Below, one piece after another: positions 1-7,261 of a DNA stretch of 22,727 nucleotides. The DNA comes from Bifidobacteriaceae bacterium UBA2724. Its GTDB lineage: Bacteria; Actinomycetota; Actinomycetes; Actinomycetales; Bifidobacteriaceae. Each line of letters starts with the position of its first letter. Position 1 is the stretch's first letter. The position numbers were made by a program, and so were the translations under genes. Where the stretch lies: the NCBI GenBank assembly GCA_002353815.1, contig DEKK01000003.1, positions 1 through 22,727 of the forward strand, read 5' to 3'. The notes beneath the pieces are model-generated. The model was not told where the DNA came from, made no database searches, and saw only the letters and a program-made list of their open reading frames with translations.

Positions 1-186
1 GATCATGGACGACAGGGCGATTCGGCCATACCGCACTCGGCGACCGGGTCCCGCGGCGCGGCACCCACTAACCAATGTAATGGGCGAGGTGCGTGCCTCC
101 GTCGTCGCTGGCCGCGTTGCGCGTCTGTGGATTGCGCCGTGTCGTAATCGGACGGTGGCATGTCCCATTTCGGCGTGGAACTTTTC
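1..186. other. intergenic DNA before fadD
   Basis: No gene can be supported here. The open frames that cross this stretch are shadows with no ribosome binding site and no recognisable motif. The end of an upstream gene is not visible. The stretch leads into the promoter of the acyl-CoA synthetase gene. Confidence 0.5.
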
Positions 187-231
187 TATAATGTTTCTCG
201 GAAAGTCCCGAACGAAACTTTCGGGGAAGGA
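187..231 (+). promoter_or_regulatory. fadD promoter -10, leader hairpin and ribosome binding site
   Basis: A perfect TATAAT lies at 187-192, about 45 bases before the start codon. No convincing -35 box is visible. The leader contains a small inverted repeat, CCCGAA at 207-212 and TTCGGG at 220-225. Its right arm touches the purine-rich ribosome binding site GGGAAGG at 224-230. The hairpin could therefore modulate translation, but this is only suggestive. Confidence 0.6.
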
Positions 232-236
232 CGAAA

Positions 237-2081
237 ATGCCGAAAGTCATCAAGCAGACGACGACCAAGCTGCTCAAGCCCATCGACGCCGATGGGAACC
301 TGTTCGATCTTCTCGACGACAGGGCGTCGCGCACACCTGACGCCCAGATCATCCGCTATCGCGACGCCGACGGTTCGTGGAAGGGGTTCACGGGAACCGA
401 GTTCCGCGACAAGACCGTCGCGCTGGCCAAGGGGCTCATGTCCAAGGGGCTCAAGCGGGGCGACGCCATCGCCATCCTCGCGGGCACGAGCTGGCGCTGG
501 ACCATGCTCGATTTCGCCGCGCTGTCCATCGGCCTCGTGGTGGTGCCGATCTACCAGACCGATTCGCTCAAGCAGATCCATGACATCTGCGACGACTCCA
601 CCGTGCTGTACGTGTTCACGGGGGACGACGCCCAGAAGCAGCGCGTGCAGAGCGTGAAGGACTCCTGCCAGACGCTCCGTGACGTTTTCGATTTCGAAGA
701 CGGCATCATCGAGGCGCTCCAGACCCTGGGCGCCTGCGTCGACGACGCGGAGTTCGATGCACGCCGCAAGCAGGTGCACGGAGACACCCTCGCGACCATC
801 GTGTACACCTCGGGGTCCACGGGCAAGCCGAAAGGCGTGGAGCTGACCCATTCGAACTTCCTGTTCACCGTGTATTCCGGATACCAGTACATGCCGGAGT
901 TCGTCTTCGGCAAGGACCAGGGCCTGTGGCTGTTCCTTCCGCTGGCGCATGTGTTCGCCCGCTACATGCAGTTCATCTGCATCGCCGGCACCGTGCAGTT
1001 GGGCCTGGGCGATAACTTCCATACGATCCTCGACGACTTCGCGGAGTTCAAGCCCACGCTGATCCTTGCCGTGCCGCGCGTGTTCGAGAAGGTGTACAAC
1101 GCCGCGTCCCAGCGCGCGGGCACCGGCTGGAAGGCCCGCATGTTCAACCGCGCCACCGTCACCGCCCGCGATTGGAGCCACGCGCAGCAGGCAGGCACCA
1201 AGCTGCCGCTGGGCGAACGCATCCGCTACGCGTTCTACAGGAAGGCCATCTACCAGAAGATCATCGACGTGTTCGGCGGCCGCGCCGAGCGGGCCATCTC
1301 CGGCGGCGCCGCGATCTCGGCCGACCTGACGCATTTCTTCAACGGCATCGGCATGCCGCTGCTCGAAGGGTACGGCATGACCGAAACGACCGCGCCGTGC
1401 TGCGTCAACCCGTTCCATGGATACAAGATCGGCACCATCGGCCTGCCCCTCAACGGCATCACCTTCGGCATCGCCGAGCCGGTGAACGGCAACGAATGCG
1501 GCGAGGTTCTCATCAAGAGCCCGTCCGTGTGCCGCGGCTACCACAACAACCCCGAGGAGACCTCCAGGCAGATCGAGGACGGCTGGCTGCACACCGGCGA
1601 CCTGGGCGACATCGACGACGACGGCTTCATCAGCCTCAAGGGGCGCATGAAGGACATCATCATCACGGCCGGCGGCAAGAACGTCTCGCCGGGCGAGCTC
1701 GAAGCGGTCGTCATGAAGGGCGAGATCGTGGACCAGTGCCTCGTCATCGGCGACGGCAAGCCGTTCGTCTCCGCGCTCATCACGCTTGACCTCGACGGCG
1801 TCAACGACTGGCTGCAGACGCAGGGCGCCGACCCTGTCAAGGACCTCGACGAGGCCTCGAAGAACCCGGCTGTGCGCGCCGAGCTCGAGCGCCTTGTCGA
1901 CGATGCGAACAGCCATGTGTCGCGCGCCGAGTCGATCCGCAAGTTCGAGGTGCTGCCGGATGTGTGGAACGTCGACAACGAGATGCTCACCCCGAGCCTC
2001 AAGGCGCGTCGCAACGTCATCACCGCGCACTACCGCAAGCTCATCGACAAGGTGATTTACGCGCCGCGCAAGAAGCAGTAG
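237..2081 (+). CDS. fadD: long-chain fatty acid--CoA ligase (AMP-forming)
   Basis: This 614-residue protein belongs to the ANL/AMP-binding superfamily. It activates a fatty acid with ATP to acyl-AMP and then acyl-CoA, acting at the inner face of the membrane. The phosphate-binding loop YTSGSTGKPKG starts near residue 190, and the GYGMTETT motif lies near residue 378. The hinge region HTGDLGDIDDDGF and the C-terminal GGKNVSPGELE stretch with the nearby catalytic lysine region are also present. The length is normal for bacterial FadD15-like long-chain ligases. The ATG at 237 has GGGAAGG six bases upstream and a TATAAT 45 bases before it. It has its own terminator and is separated from the next gene by about 750 bases, so it is probably a separate core gene. 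A link to the amidase downstream, which could free fatty acids from N-acyl amines, would be speculative. Confidence 0.92.
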   Translation: MPKVIKQTTTKLLKPIDADGNLFDLLDDRASRTPDAQIIRYRDADGSWKGFTGTEFRDKTVALAKGLMSKGLKRGDAIAILAGTSWRWTMLDFAALSIGLVVVPIYQTDSLKQIHDICDDSTVLYVFTGDDAQKQRVQSVKDSCQTLRDVFDFEDGIIEALQTLGACVDDAEFDARRKQVHGDTLATIVYTSGSTGKPKGVELTHSNFLFTVYSGYQYMPEFVFGKDQGLWLFLPLAHVFARYMQFICIAGTVQLGLGDNFHTILDDFAEFKPTLILAVPRVFEKVYNAASQRAGTGWKARMFNRATVTARDWSHAQQAGTKLPLGERIRYAFYRKAIYQKIIDVFGGRAERAISGGAAISADLTHFFNGIGMPLLEGYGMTETTAPCCVNPFHGYKIGTIGLPLNGITFGIAEPVNGNECGEVLIKSPSVCRGYHNNPEETSRQIEDGWLHTGDLGDIDDDGFISLKGRMKDIIITAGGKNVSPGELEAVVMKGEIVDQCLVIGDGKPFVSALITLDLDGVNDWLQTQGADPVKDLDEASKNPAVRAELERLVDDANSHVSRAESIRKFEVLPDVWNVDNEMLTPSLKARRNVITAHYRKLIDKVIYAPRKKQ

Positions 2082-2162
2082 GCGCCACTGACGCCGCGGA
2101 CGGTTTCCGGGGGTTCCCTGAGGGGTGTCTCCTGGGCCGCGCCAGATCCTGGCGACATGGAT

Positions 2163-2231
2163 GCCGCGGGTTGCAGAGAGGAACGGGCCACGTAGAGTCG
2201 GCCCGTGGCCGTCTGCAGCCCGCGGCTTTTT
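2163..2231 (+). terminator. rho-independent terminator of fadD
   Basis: A long hairpin has its left arm at 2163-2177 (GCCGCGGGTTGCAGA) and its right arm at 2212-2226 (TCTGCAGCCCGCGGC). The arms pair over 15 positions with one G-U pair. An inner stem pairs ACGGGCC (2183-2189) with GGCCCGT (2200-2206). The right arm is followed directly by TTTTT at 2227-2231. It lies 82 bases after the fadD stop. Confidence 0.85.
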
Positions 2232-2415
2232 GTATCCAGACCCGGGGGTGGGCGCCGTCTGCCGCGTGGCGGGGCTGCGGGGTACGAGAATTCAGGTGAT
2301 GAGGAGCGGGCGGCGGCCGAAGCCGAGACACGCGACGAGGAAGGAGGGAAGGCGTTCGCCACGGCGAAGAGCTGACGGCGAACCGGGTGAAACGCAACCG
2401 AAGACTGACATACTG

Positions 2416-2454
2416 ACACCAGGGGCCCTGCCGATGAGGCAGGGCCCCTGGTGT
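2416..2454. terminator. 17-bp perfect hairpin, terminator-like
   Basis: A perfect 17-bp inverted repeat runs from 2416-2432 to 2438-2454 with the loop GATGA. There is no T-run on either side, so intrinsic termination is uncertain. It lies downstream of the real fadD terminator and upstream of the kinase promoter. It may be an insulator, a backup terminator or a mobile hairpin repeat. Confidence 0.55.
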
Positions 2455-2521
2455 CGTACGTGCCGTCGTATGCGCCGTCGTACGTGCCGTCGTATGCGCC
2501 GTCGTGTGTGCGTCGTGTGCC
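2453..2521. repeat. 12-bp tandem repeat, four units plus degenerate tail
   Basis: Units GTCGTACGTGCC and GTCGTATGCGCC alternate: 2453-2464, 2465-2476, 2477-2488 and 2489-2500. The array is thus two exact copies of a 24-bp unit. Two shortened units follow to 2521. The first unit overlaps the last two bases of the preceding hairpin. No coding role is supported. Confidence 0.85.
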
Positions 2522-2619
2522 CTGCTGCTGCCTTGTACGCCGTGCGGTTTCCGCCGCTGTTGCCATGTGCCGTCGCGCGTGCACCGCGCTCTTCCTGCCG
2601 TCCTAGGCCGCGGCGCGAA

Positions 2620-2663
2620 ACGAACCATTAATCTTTCTCCTCGCGCGGTAACCGCGGCGTAAC
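2620..2663 (+). promoter_or_regulatory. shared regulatory element upstream of the kinase-permease genes
   Basis: The 16-mer ACGAACCATTAATCTT (2620-2635) recurs exactly at 7143-7158, upstream of the phospho-lyase gene. In both places CGTAAC follows with its first base 38 bases after the first base of the 16-mer (2658-2663 here). Between them lies an inverted repeat CGCGGT-A-ACCGCG (2644-2656), found only at this copy. Two GTAAC boxes (2648, 2659) are 11 bases apart. The identity and the fixed spacing point to one transcription factor or one promoter class controlling both units. The binding protein is unknown; either GntR protein in the window is a candidate. Confidence 0.65.
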
Positions 2664-2828
2664 CCTCCTGCGCCACTACGCAATACAAAGGCTTGCGAAT
2701 CTGGAGTCATCCACGCAGAAACGACGTGGCGCTTCGGTTCCCGCCCAGCCGCCGAATCAATCGGCCGGGCGGCTTGGCGGAATCCCGATCCCCGGGAATC
2801 CGGCAAGCGCCACGGGAGAGGAGAACCC

Positions 2829-3920
2829 ATGACGGATGTAACAAGCCTGGTGGACGACCTCGATGCCGGCCCGAGCCTTCATGATTTCGCCAAACTGTCG
2901 AAAGGCGACCCCGCTCCGTACTGGCTGTTCCGCGGCGTATGCGCCGCGTGGGGCATCGAAGCGAGCAGTGCGCGGATCGACCTCATCACGGTTTCGGAAA
3001 ACGCCACCTTCGTGCTCTACATCAATGGCAAGCGGGAAGGCGTCGTACGCGTCTCGCAGCCCGGATACGTGGGCGGGCCCGAGGCCGTCGCGTCGGAGCT
3101 GTCATGGCTTGCCGCCCTCCATGACGTGGACGATGTGTCGCTGATCGACCCCGTGCCCACGGTCCGGGGCACCTTCGTGGCGAGCATCCGCGACTTCAGG
3201 GGATCCGTCTGGACGGTCATCTCCACCAAGTTCGTGGAGGGCACCGTCCTCGAGGACCTGGGCGACCCGGCCGAATACTACCAGACCATCGGCACGTGGG
3301 CGGCGAAGTTCCACAACCAGGCCCGCCATTGGAAACCCCCGTTCAATTTCAAACGATTTACGTGGAATACCACGGATATGGTCGGGCAGTCGCCCCGCTG
3401 GGGTCGCTGGGAGAACGCCGACCTGAGCCCCGACGACCGCGCGGCATGCGACGAGGCGCTGGCCCGCGCGCTCTCGGTCGTCAGAAGGTATCCGGTCAAT
3501 GAGCGTACGTGGGGGATCATCCACGCGGACCTGCGCCCCTCGAACATCATTCGTAGGCCGGACGGCAGGCTGACGGTCATCGATTTCGACGATTGCGGCT
3601 ACAGCTACTACCTCTACGACTACGCATCGTCGCTGAGCTTCGTGGAGCACGAGCCGTACGCGCCGGCCATGGCTCAGTCGTGGGCCCGCGGATACCAGCA
3701 GATCACCCCGCTGACCGAGCAGGACTTCGATCTCATGAGCGCGCTGTCGATGATCCGGCGCATGCAGATGCTCGGCTGGACCATCACCCACCGCAAGGAC
3801 GCCCTGCCGGACGGCCTGGCGGACCAGCAGGCGCCGGGGTCCGTCCTCTGCGCCCGCAGATACCTGGACGACCCGCGCTGGCTCCTCCATGAGGGGGAAG
3901 GCGTGGAACCCCTGGGCTAA
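2829..3920 (+). CDS. APH/hydroxylysine-kinase-type small-molecule kinase, candidate ethanolamine kinase
   Basis: This 363-residue protein has the aminoglycoside phosphotransferase/choline kinase fold. The catalytic loop is HADLRPSN, with H232, D234 and N239. The metal-binding motif IDFDDCG carries D252. The N-lobe strand GVVRVSQPGY resembles that of homoserine-kinase-type and hydroxylysine-kinase-type members. Such enzymes transfer phosphate from ATP to the hydroxyl of a small amino alcohol or sugar in the cytoplasm. The ATG follows GAGAGGAGAACCC. The next gene, 144 bases on, encodes an ethanolamine-type permease, and the phospho-lyase gene further on shares its promoter element. Ethanolamine is therefore the preferred substrate guess. 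Alternatives are hydroxylysine or another amino alcohol. The fold assignment is firm; the substrate is inference. Confidence 0.75.
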   Translation: MTDVTSLVDDLDAGPSLHDFAKLSKGDPAPYWLFRGVCAAWGIEASSARIDLITVSENATFVLYINGKREGVVRVSQPGYVGGPEAVASELSWLAALHDVDDVSLIDPVPTVRGTFVASIRDFRGSVWTVISTKFVEGTVLEDLGDPAEYYQTIGTWAAKFHNQARHWKPPFNFKRFTWNTTDMVGQSPRWGRWENADLSPDDRAACDEALARALSVVRRYPVNERTWGIIHADLRPSNIIRRPDGRLTVIDFDDCGYSYYLYDYASSLSFVEHEPYAPAMAQSWARGYQQITPLTEQDFDLMSALSMIRRMQMLGWTITHRKDALPDGLADQQAPGSVLCARRYLDDPRWLLHEGEGVEPLG

Positions 3921-4064
3921 GGCCCGCCGTCCTGCGTTCCTTGGTGCCCGCAGGGCGCCGCGGGGCGGGACGGGAACGACGAGACAGGGAGACAGGACCG
4001 GGCGATCGCTGGGAAACCACCACAACAAGCCACATGAAACAACAGAAAGAAAGAGGTACATGAC

Positions 4065-5573
4065 ATGACTGTGAAAGACGCAGGGGCCGTCGCAGGCAGC
4101 GGCGGTGTGATTTACGAAGCCACGGGCAAGGATTACTTCAAGAAGCGCGAGCTCAAACGCTCCACGGGCGCGTTCGGCCTGTGGGCGATCGGCGTGGCGG
4201 CCGTCGTGTCCGGCGATTTCTCCGGATGGAACGGCGGCATCGCCGAAGCGGGATGGGGCGGCATGGTCATCGCCGCCATCATCGTCTACATCATGTATTA
4301 CTGCATGCTCAACTGCATCAGCGAGATGGCGTCGGCCATGCCGCACACGGGCGGCGCGTATTCCTTCGCCCGCGCGGCCATGGGGCCGTGGGGCGGCTTC
4401 GTCACCGGTCTGGCGGAAACCGTGGAATACGTCATGACCGCCGCGACCATCACCTATTTCTCGTCGGCCTACGCCGACAGCATCTGCTCCGGCCTCACCG
4501 GGTATTCGCTGGACGACCACGGACTGCAATGGGTGTGGTGGATCATCATGTACGTGATCTTCGTCGCCCTCAACTGGGCCGGCGCCGAGGCGTCGTTCCG
4601 CTTCAGCGAGATCATCACGATCATGTCGCTCGCGGTGCTCGCGTTCTTCGCCATCGTGGCGATCGCATCCGGCCAGGTGGATTTCTCGTCGCTGTTCGAC
4701 ATCCAGCCCGATGCCGGCCAGTCCACGTTCCTGCCCCATGGCGTGGGCGCGATCTTCTTCGCCATGCCTTTCGCGATGTGGCTGTTCCTCGGCATCGAGC
4801 AGCTGCCGCTCGCCGCGGAGGAGGTGCGCGATCCTGAGAAGAACATCCCGCTCGCATCCCGCCGCTGCATCTGGACGCTGGGCGTCACGGCGATCCTCGT
4901 GGTGCTGCTCAACCCGTCCGTCATGGGCGCCTCGGCGCTGGGCGATTCCGAGGAGCCGCTGCTCGACGGCTTCCGCGCCGTGCTCCCCGGCAACGTGGCG
5001 TCCGTGCTGTCGCTGTTCGCCCTCGTCGGCCTGCTCGCCTCGATCCAAGGCATCATGTTCGCCTACGCCCGCAACCTGTATTCGCTGAGCCGCGCCGGCT
5101 ACTACCCGCGCTTCCTGTCGCTCACCGGCAAGCGCAAGACGCCGTACTGGGGCCTGATCGTGGGCGCCGTCATCGGTTTCGCCGCCCTGTTCGTCATCGC
5201 CTACGGCAGCGAGGGCGCCGGATCCGTCGTGCTCAATATCGCGGTGTGGGGTGCCGTGCTCGCATATGTGCTCCAGATGGCGTCGTTCGTGCTGCTCCGC
5301 ATGAAGATGCCGAACATCAAGCGTCCGTTCGTCAGCCCCTTCGGCGTCGCGGGCGCGGTCGTCGCCGGCGTGCTCGCGCTGTGCATCCTCGTGGCCACCC
5401 TGCTCAATCCCTCGTATCGCCTGGCGGTGTATGCCATGGTCGCCATCTATGCGATCGCGCTGATCGTTTTCGCCGTGTACGGGCGCAAGCACCTCGTGCT
5501 GTCACCCGAGGAGGAGTTCGCGGCGTCGGGCGGCACGCAGGTGTACAAGACCTCCGAATCGGGGGAGGTGTGA
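4065..5573 (+). CDS. APC-superfamily ethanolamine permease (Eat type)
   Basis: This 502-residue integral membrane protein has about twelve hydrophobic segments, from near residue 37 to near residue 470. It resembles the ethanolamine permease family. The early segment LWAIGVAAVVSGDFSGWNGG matches the family pattern, as do SEMASAMPHTGGAYSFAR, the middle IEQLPLAAEEVRDPEKNIPL and SRAGYYPRFLSLT. The tail YGRKHLVLSPEEEFAA is especially typical of ethanolamine permeases. It would import ethanolamine or a close amino alcohol with protons. The ATG at 4065 has GAAAGAGG about nine bases upstream. It is probably co-transcribed with the kinase gene before it, although the 144-bp gap leaves room for a separate promoter. 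A GABA or amino acid substrate is possible but fits less well. Confidence 0.82.
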   Translation: MTVKDAGAVAGSGGVIYEATGKDYFKKRELKRSTGAFGLWAIGVAAVVSGDFSGWNGGIAEAGWGGMVIAAIIVYIMYYCMLNCISEMASAMPHTGGAYSFARAAMGPWGGFVTGLAETVEYVMTAATITYFSSAYADSICSGLTGYSLDDHGLQWVWWIIMYVIFVALNWAGAEASFRFSEIITIMSLAVLAFFAIVAIASGQVDFSSLFDIQPDAGQSTFLPHGVGAIFFAMPFAMWLFLGIEQLPLAAEEVRDPEKNIPLASRRCIWTLGVTAILVVLLNPSVMGASALGDSEEPLLDGFRAVLPGNVASVLSLFALVGLLASIQGIMFAYARNLYSLSRAGYYPRFLSLTGKRKTPYWGLIVGAVIGFAALFVIAYGSEGAGSVVLNIAVWGAVLAYVLQMASFVLLRMKMPNIKRPFVSPFGVAGAVVAGVLALCILVATLLNPSYRLAVYAMVAIYAIALIVFAVYGRKHLVLSPEEEFAASGGTQVYKTSESGEV

Positions 5574-5600
5574 CGCCCTGAGCGTGATGCCGACAGGGCG
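5574..5600 (+). terminator. weak hairpin after the permease gene
   Basis: CGCCCTG at 5574-5580, immediately after the stop codon, pairs with CAGGGCG at 5594-5600 across a 13-base loop. No T-run follows. It could end the kinase-permease transcript, but the evidence is weak. The rest of 5601-5937 holds only GC-rich repeats and the regulator leader. Confidence 0.35.
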
Positions 5601-5823
5601 TGGCGCCGGCGGGACGTTGCCAGCACTACGGCGGCATGGCGCGGTTGCGTCGTGTCACATGGCACGGATCCGTGCGGTGCGACACGCGCCCGGCATCGCG
5701 CCCGGCATCGTGATTGGTTTTCTTGCTAGACCGCTTCTGTGCGCGGGTCCTCCGACTGGCGCGCGGGGGCGGTTTTCTGCGCGTTCGCGTCGTGTGGAGT
5801 GGCGCTTCCCGTGGCATGGCATT

Positions 5824-5862
5824 GGCGTGGCGCGGGCATGGCATCGGCGTGGCGCGGGCATG
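5824..5862. repeat. 17-bp direct repeat, 22-bp period
   Basis: GGCGTGGCGCGGGCATG occurs at 5824-5840 and again at 5846-5862, separated by GCATC. It lies about 75 bases upstream of the GntR regulator gene. It may be replication slippage or a regulatory repeat; nothing distinguishes these. Confidence 0.75.
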
Positions 5863-5937
5863 ACATCGCGGTTGTGTGCGATTGCGCGCATCATCCATCG
5901 GATAGTATGACGCCAGAACCGTGAGAGAGGAGAAACG

Positions 5938-6822
5938 ATGGCCGTTCGTTCGACGATGGGTGGCGCGGACGACGCGCAGTCAGAAGCCGCGGATGGCCAG
6001 CCTGCGCAGGCGTGCGACGCGCGGGGCGATCCGCGGGAGCTCGATGAGGTGGAGGCCACGGTGCGGCGCATCCGGGCCATGATAGCCGCTGGCGAATACG
6101 CGCCGGGGGAGCGCCTGGGGTCGGAGAGGGCGTTGGCCGAGGGGCTGGGAATCCCCCGCTCCGCCTTGCGCCGCGCGTTGGACCGCATGGAGCAGGGGCA
6201 TGAGATTTCGCGCAAGATCGGACGCACGGGCGGTATCACGGTCGCGGATGGCCGTCTGGAACGCAATGTCAACACCCTGGAGTCGCTTCCGGTTTTCGCC
6301 CGGCGGCAGGGGTTCGCCGTCGTCTCCCATGTGTTGTCGGCGACGGTGGCGATGGCGTCCGACGCCGACAGGAGGATGCTTCGCCTCGATGACATGTTCC
6401 CGCGTATGGAGCGCCATGGTGCGGGCGGTGGTGCGCGGGGAACGAGCGTGTATTCCATAGTGCGCCTGCGAACGGTCAACGACAATCCGCTGTCGGTGGA
6501 GCTCACCCACCTTCCGACAGACGTATTCCCCGGCTTTCTGTTGCATGATCTCTCCGAGCCTTTCTATGAAATATTCCGTTCCCGTTACGGCGTGGTGGCC
6601 GATTCGGCGCAGGAGACCATCGAGGCGGTGTCCGCGGACGAACGGCTCTCCCGATGGCTGCAGCTGCCGGAAGGGGAGACGCTGATACGCATCCGCCGCG
6701 TGGCGTGCGACGCCGATGGAATGCCCTGCGAACGCGCCGAGGAATACTATCCGGCCTTCAAAATCCGCTTCACGATGCGCCATTCCGGATACGTGCGGCT
6801 GTCTGCCACGCGCGAGTCGTGA
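5938..6822 (+). CDS. GntR-family regulator with UTRA ligand-binding domain
   Basis: This 294-residue protein has a winged helix-turn-helix at about residues 38-100, with the typical stretch GERLGSERALAEGLGIPRSA. A UTRA ligand-binding domain of the HutC/FarR subfamily follows to the end. Such proteins usually repress catabolic genes and are released by a small ligand. The linker GRTGGITVADGRLERNVNTL is nearly repeated in the minus-strand regulator at 8852-9610, so the two are paralogues. The first 30 or so residues are acidic, Ala-rich and unlikely to be structured. The ATG follows GAGAGGAGAAACG. It lies between the permease and phospho-lyase genes, so a local role is likely. Its ligand is unknown; ethanolamine, phosphoethanolamine or an acyl form would fit the setting. 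Confidence 0.88.
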   Translation: MAVRSTMGGADDAQSEAADGQPAQACDARGDPRELDEVEATVRRIRAMIAAGEYAPGERLGSERALAEGLGIPRSALRRALDRMEQGHEISRKIGRTGGITVADGRLERNVNTLESLPVFARRQGFAVVSHVLSATVAMASDADRRMLRLDDMFPRMERHGAGGGARGTSVYSIVRLRTVNDNPLSVELTHLPTDVFPGFLLHDLSEPFYEIFRSRYGVVADSAQETIEAVSADERLSRWLQLPEGETLIRIRRVACDADGMPCERAEEYYPAFKIRFTMRHSGYVRLSATRES

Positions 6823-6858
6823 CCCGCGGACGTGCGTGCCGTGCGCTGTGCGCTGTGG

Positions 6859-6953
6859 GATGGCGCTGTGCATTAAGCGATGGCGCTGCGCCGTGCGCTG
6901 GGCGCTGTGCCGTGCGATGGCGCTGTGCGATGGCACAGTGCGATAGCGCTGCT
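6859..6953. repeat. degenerate GATGGCGCTGTG repeats
   Basis: Five related copies start at 6859, 6879, 6916, 6929 and 6942, with later copies degenerating to GATGGCACAGTG and GATAGCGCTGCT. They lie in the 439-bp gap after the first regulator gene. The sequence is low in complexity, and no gene can be supported in it. Confidence 0.6.
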
Positions 6954-7142
6954 GGATGCCGCCCGGGAGGCAGCCGATGGCACCGTACGTTGCCGCCGAT
7001 GGTGCGCCGGCGTTTTTCGCCTGTGCGGAGCAAAACGGTTCGGCTGCGTCGTATGTGTCGTCGCGCCGTCGGCCTCCGTGGAATCGCCAACCTTTCCCGC
7101 ATCCTCCGCCGTCGCGGCGCGTCCGCGGGCGGACGCGGTGTC

Positions 7143-7186
7143 ACGAACCATTAATCTTCAGCCCGTTGCATTAATCTGCGCGTAAC
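7143..7186 (+). promoter_or_regulatory. shared regulatory element upstream of the phospho-lyase gene
   Basis: ACGAACCATTAATCTT at 7143-7158 is identical to 2620-2635, and CGTAAC at 7181-7186 keeps the same spacing as at the other copy. The core CATTAATCT is repeated here at 7149-7157 and 7169-7177, exactly 20 bases apart. That puts two sites on the same face of the helix. A GC-rich inverted repeat GCGTCCG/CGGACGC (7119-7125/7130-7136) sits just upstream. This supports co-regulation with the kinase-permease genes. Confidence 0.68.
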
Positions 7187-7218
7187 GGAAATCGCAGGAT
7201 TTCGAATGGCCGCCTTGC

Positions 7219-7224
7219 CATAAT
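7219..7224 (+). promoter_or_regulatory. candidate -10 box of the phospho-lyase gene
   Basis: CATAAT lies 38 bases before the start codon. No good -35 is visible at the usual distance, which would suit an activator-dependent promoter using the conserved element upstream. Confidence 0.45.
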
Positions 7225-7261
7225 CGAGCTGAAACACACAGAAAGCCCGAAAGAAGGGAAC

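Noticed and set aside
186..2030. 614-codon open frame on the minus strand opposite fadD
   Set aside because: It mirrors the real gene in GC-rich DNA, has a His/Asp/Glu/Arg/Val/Ala-rich composition and no family motif. The + strand protein is an unmistakable ligase.
2453..2521. CRISPR-like array
   Set aside because: Units are 12 bp with no spacers and no cas genes are present; it is a simple tandem repeat.
3102..5492. 796-codon open frame on the minus strand
   Set aside because: It spans two real + strand genes and their gap, and its composition is that of an antisense shadow.
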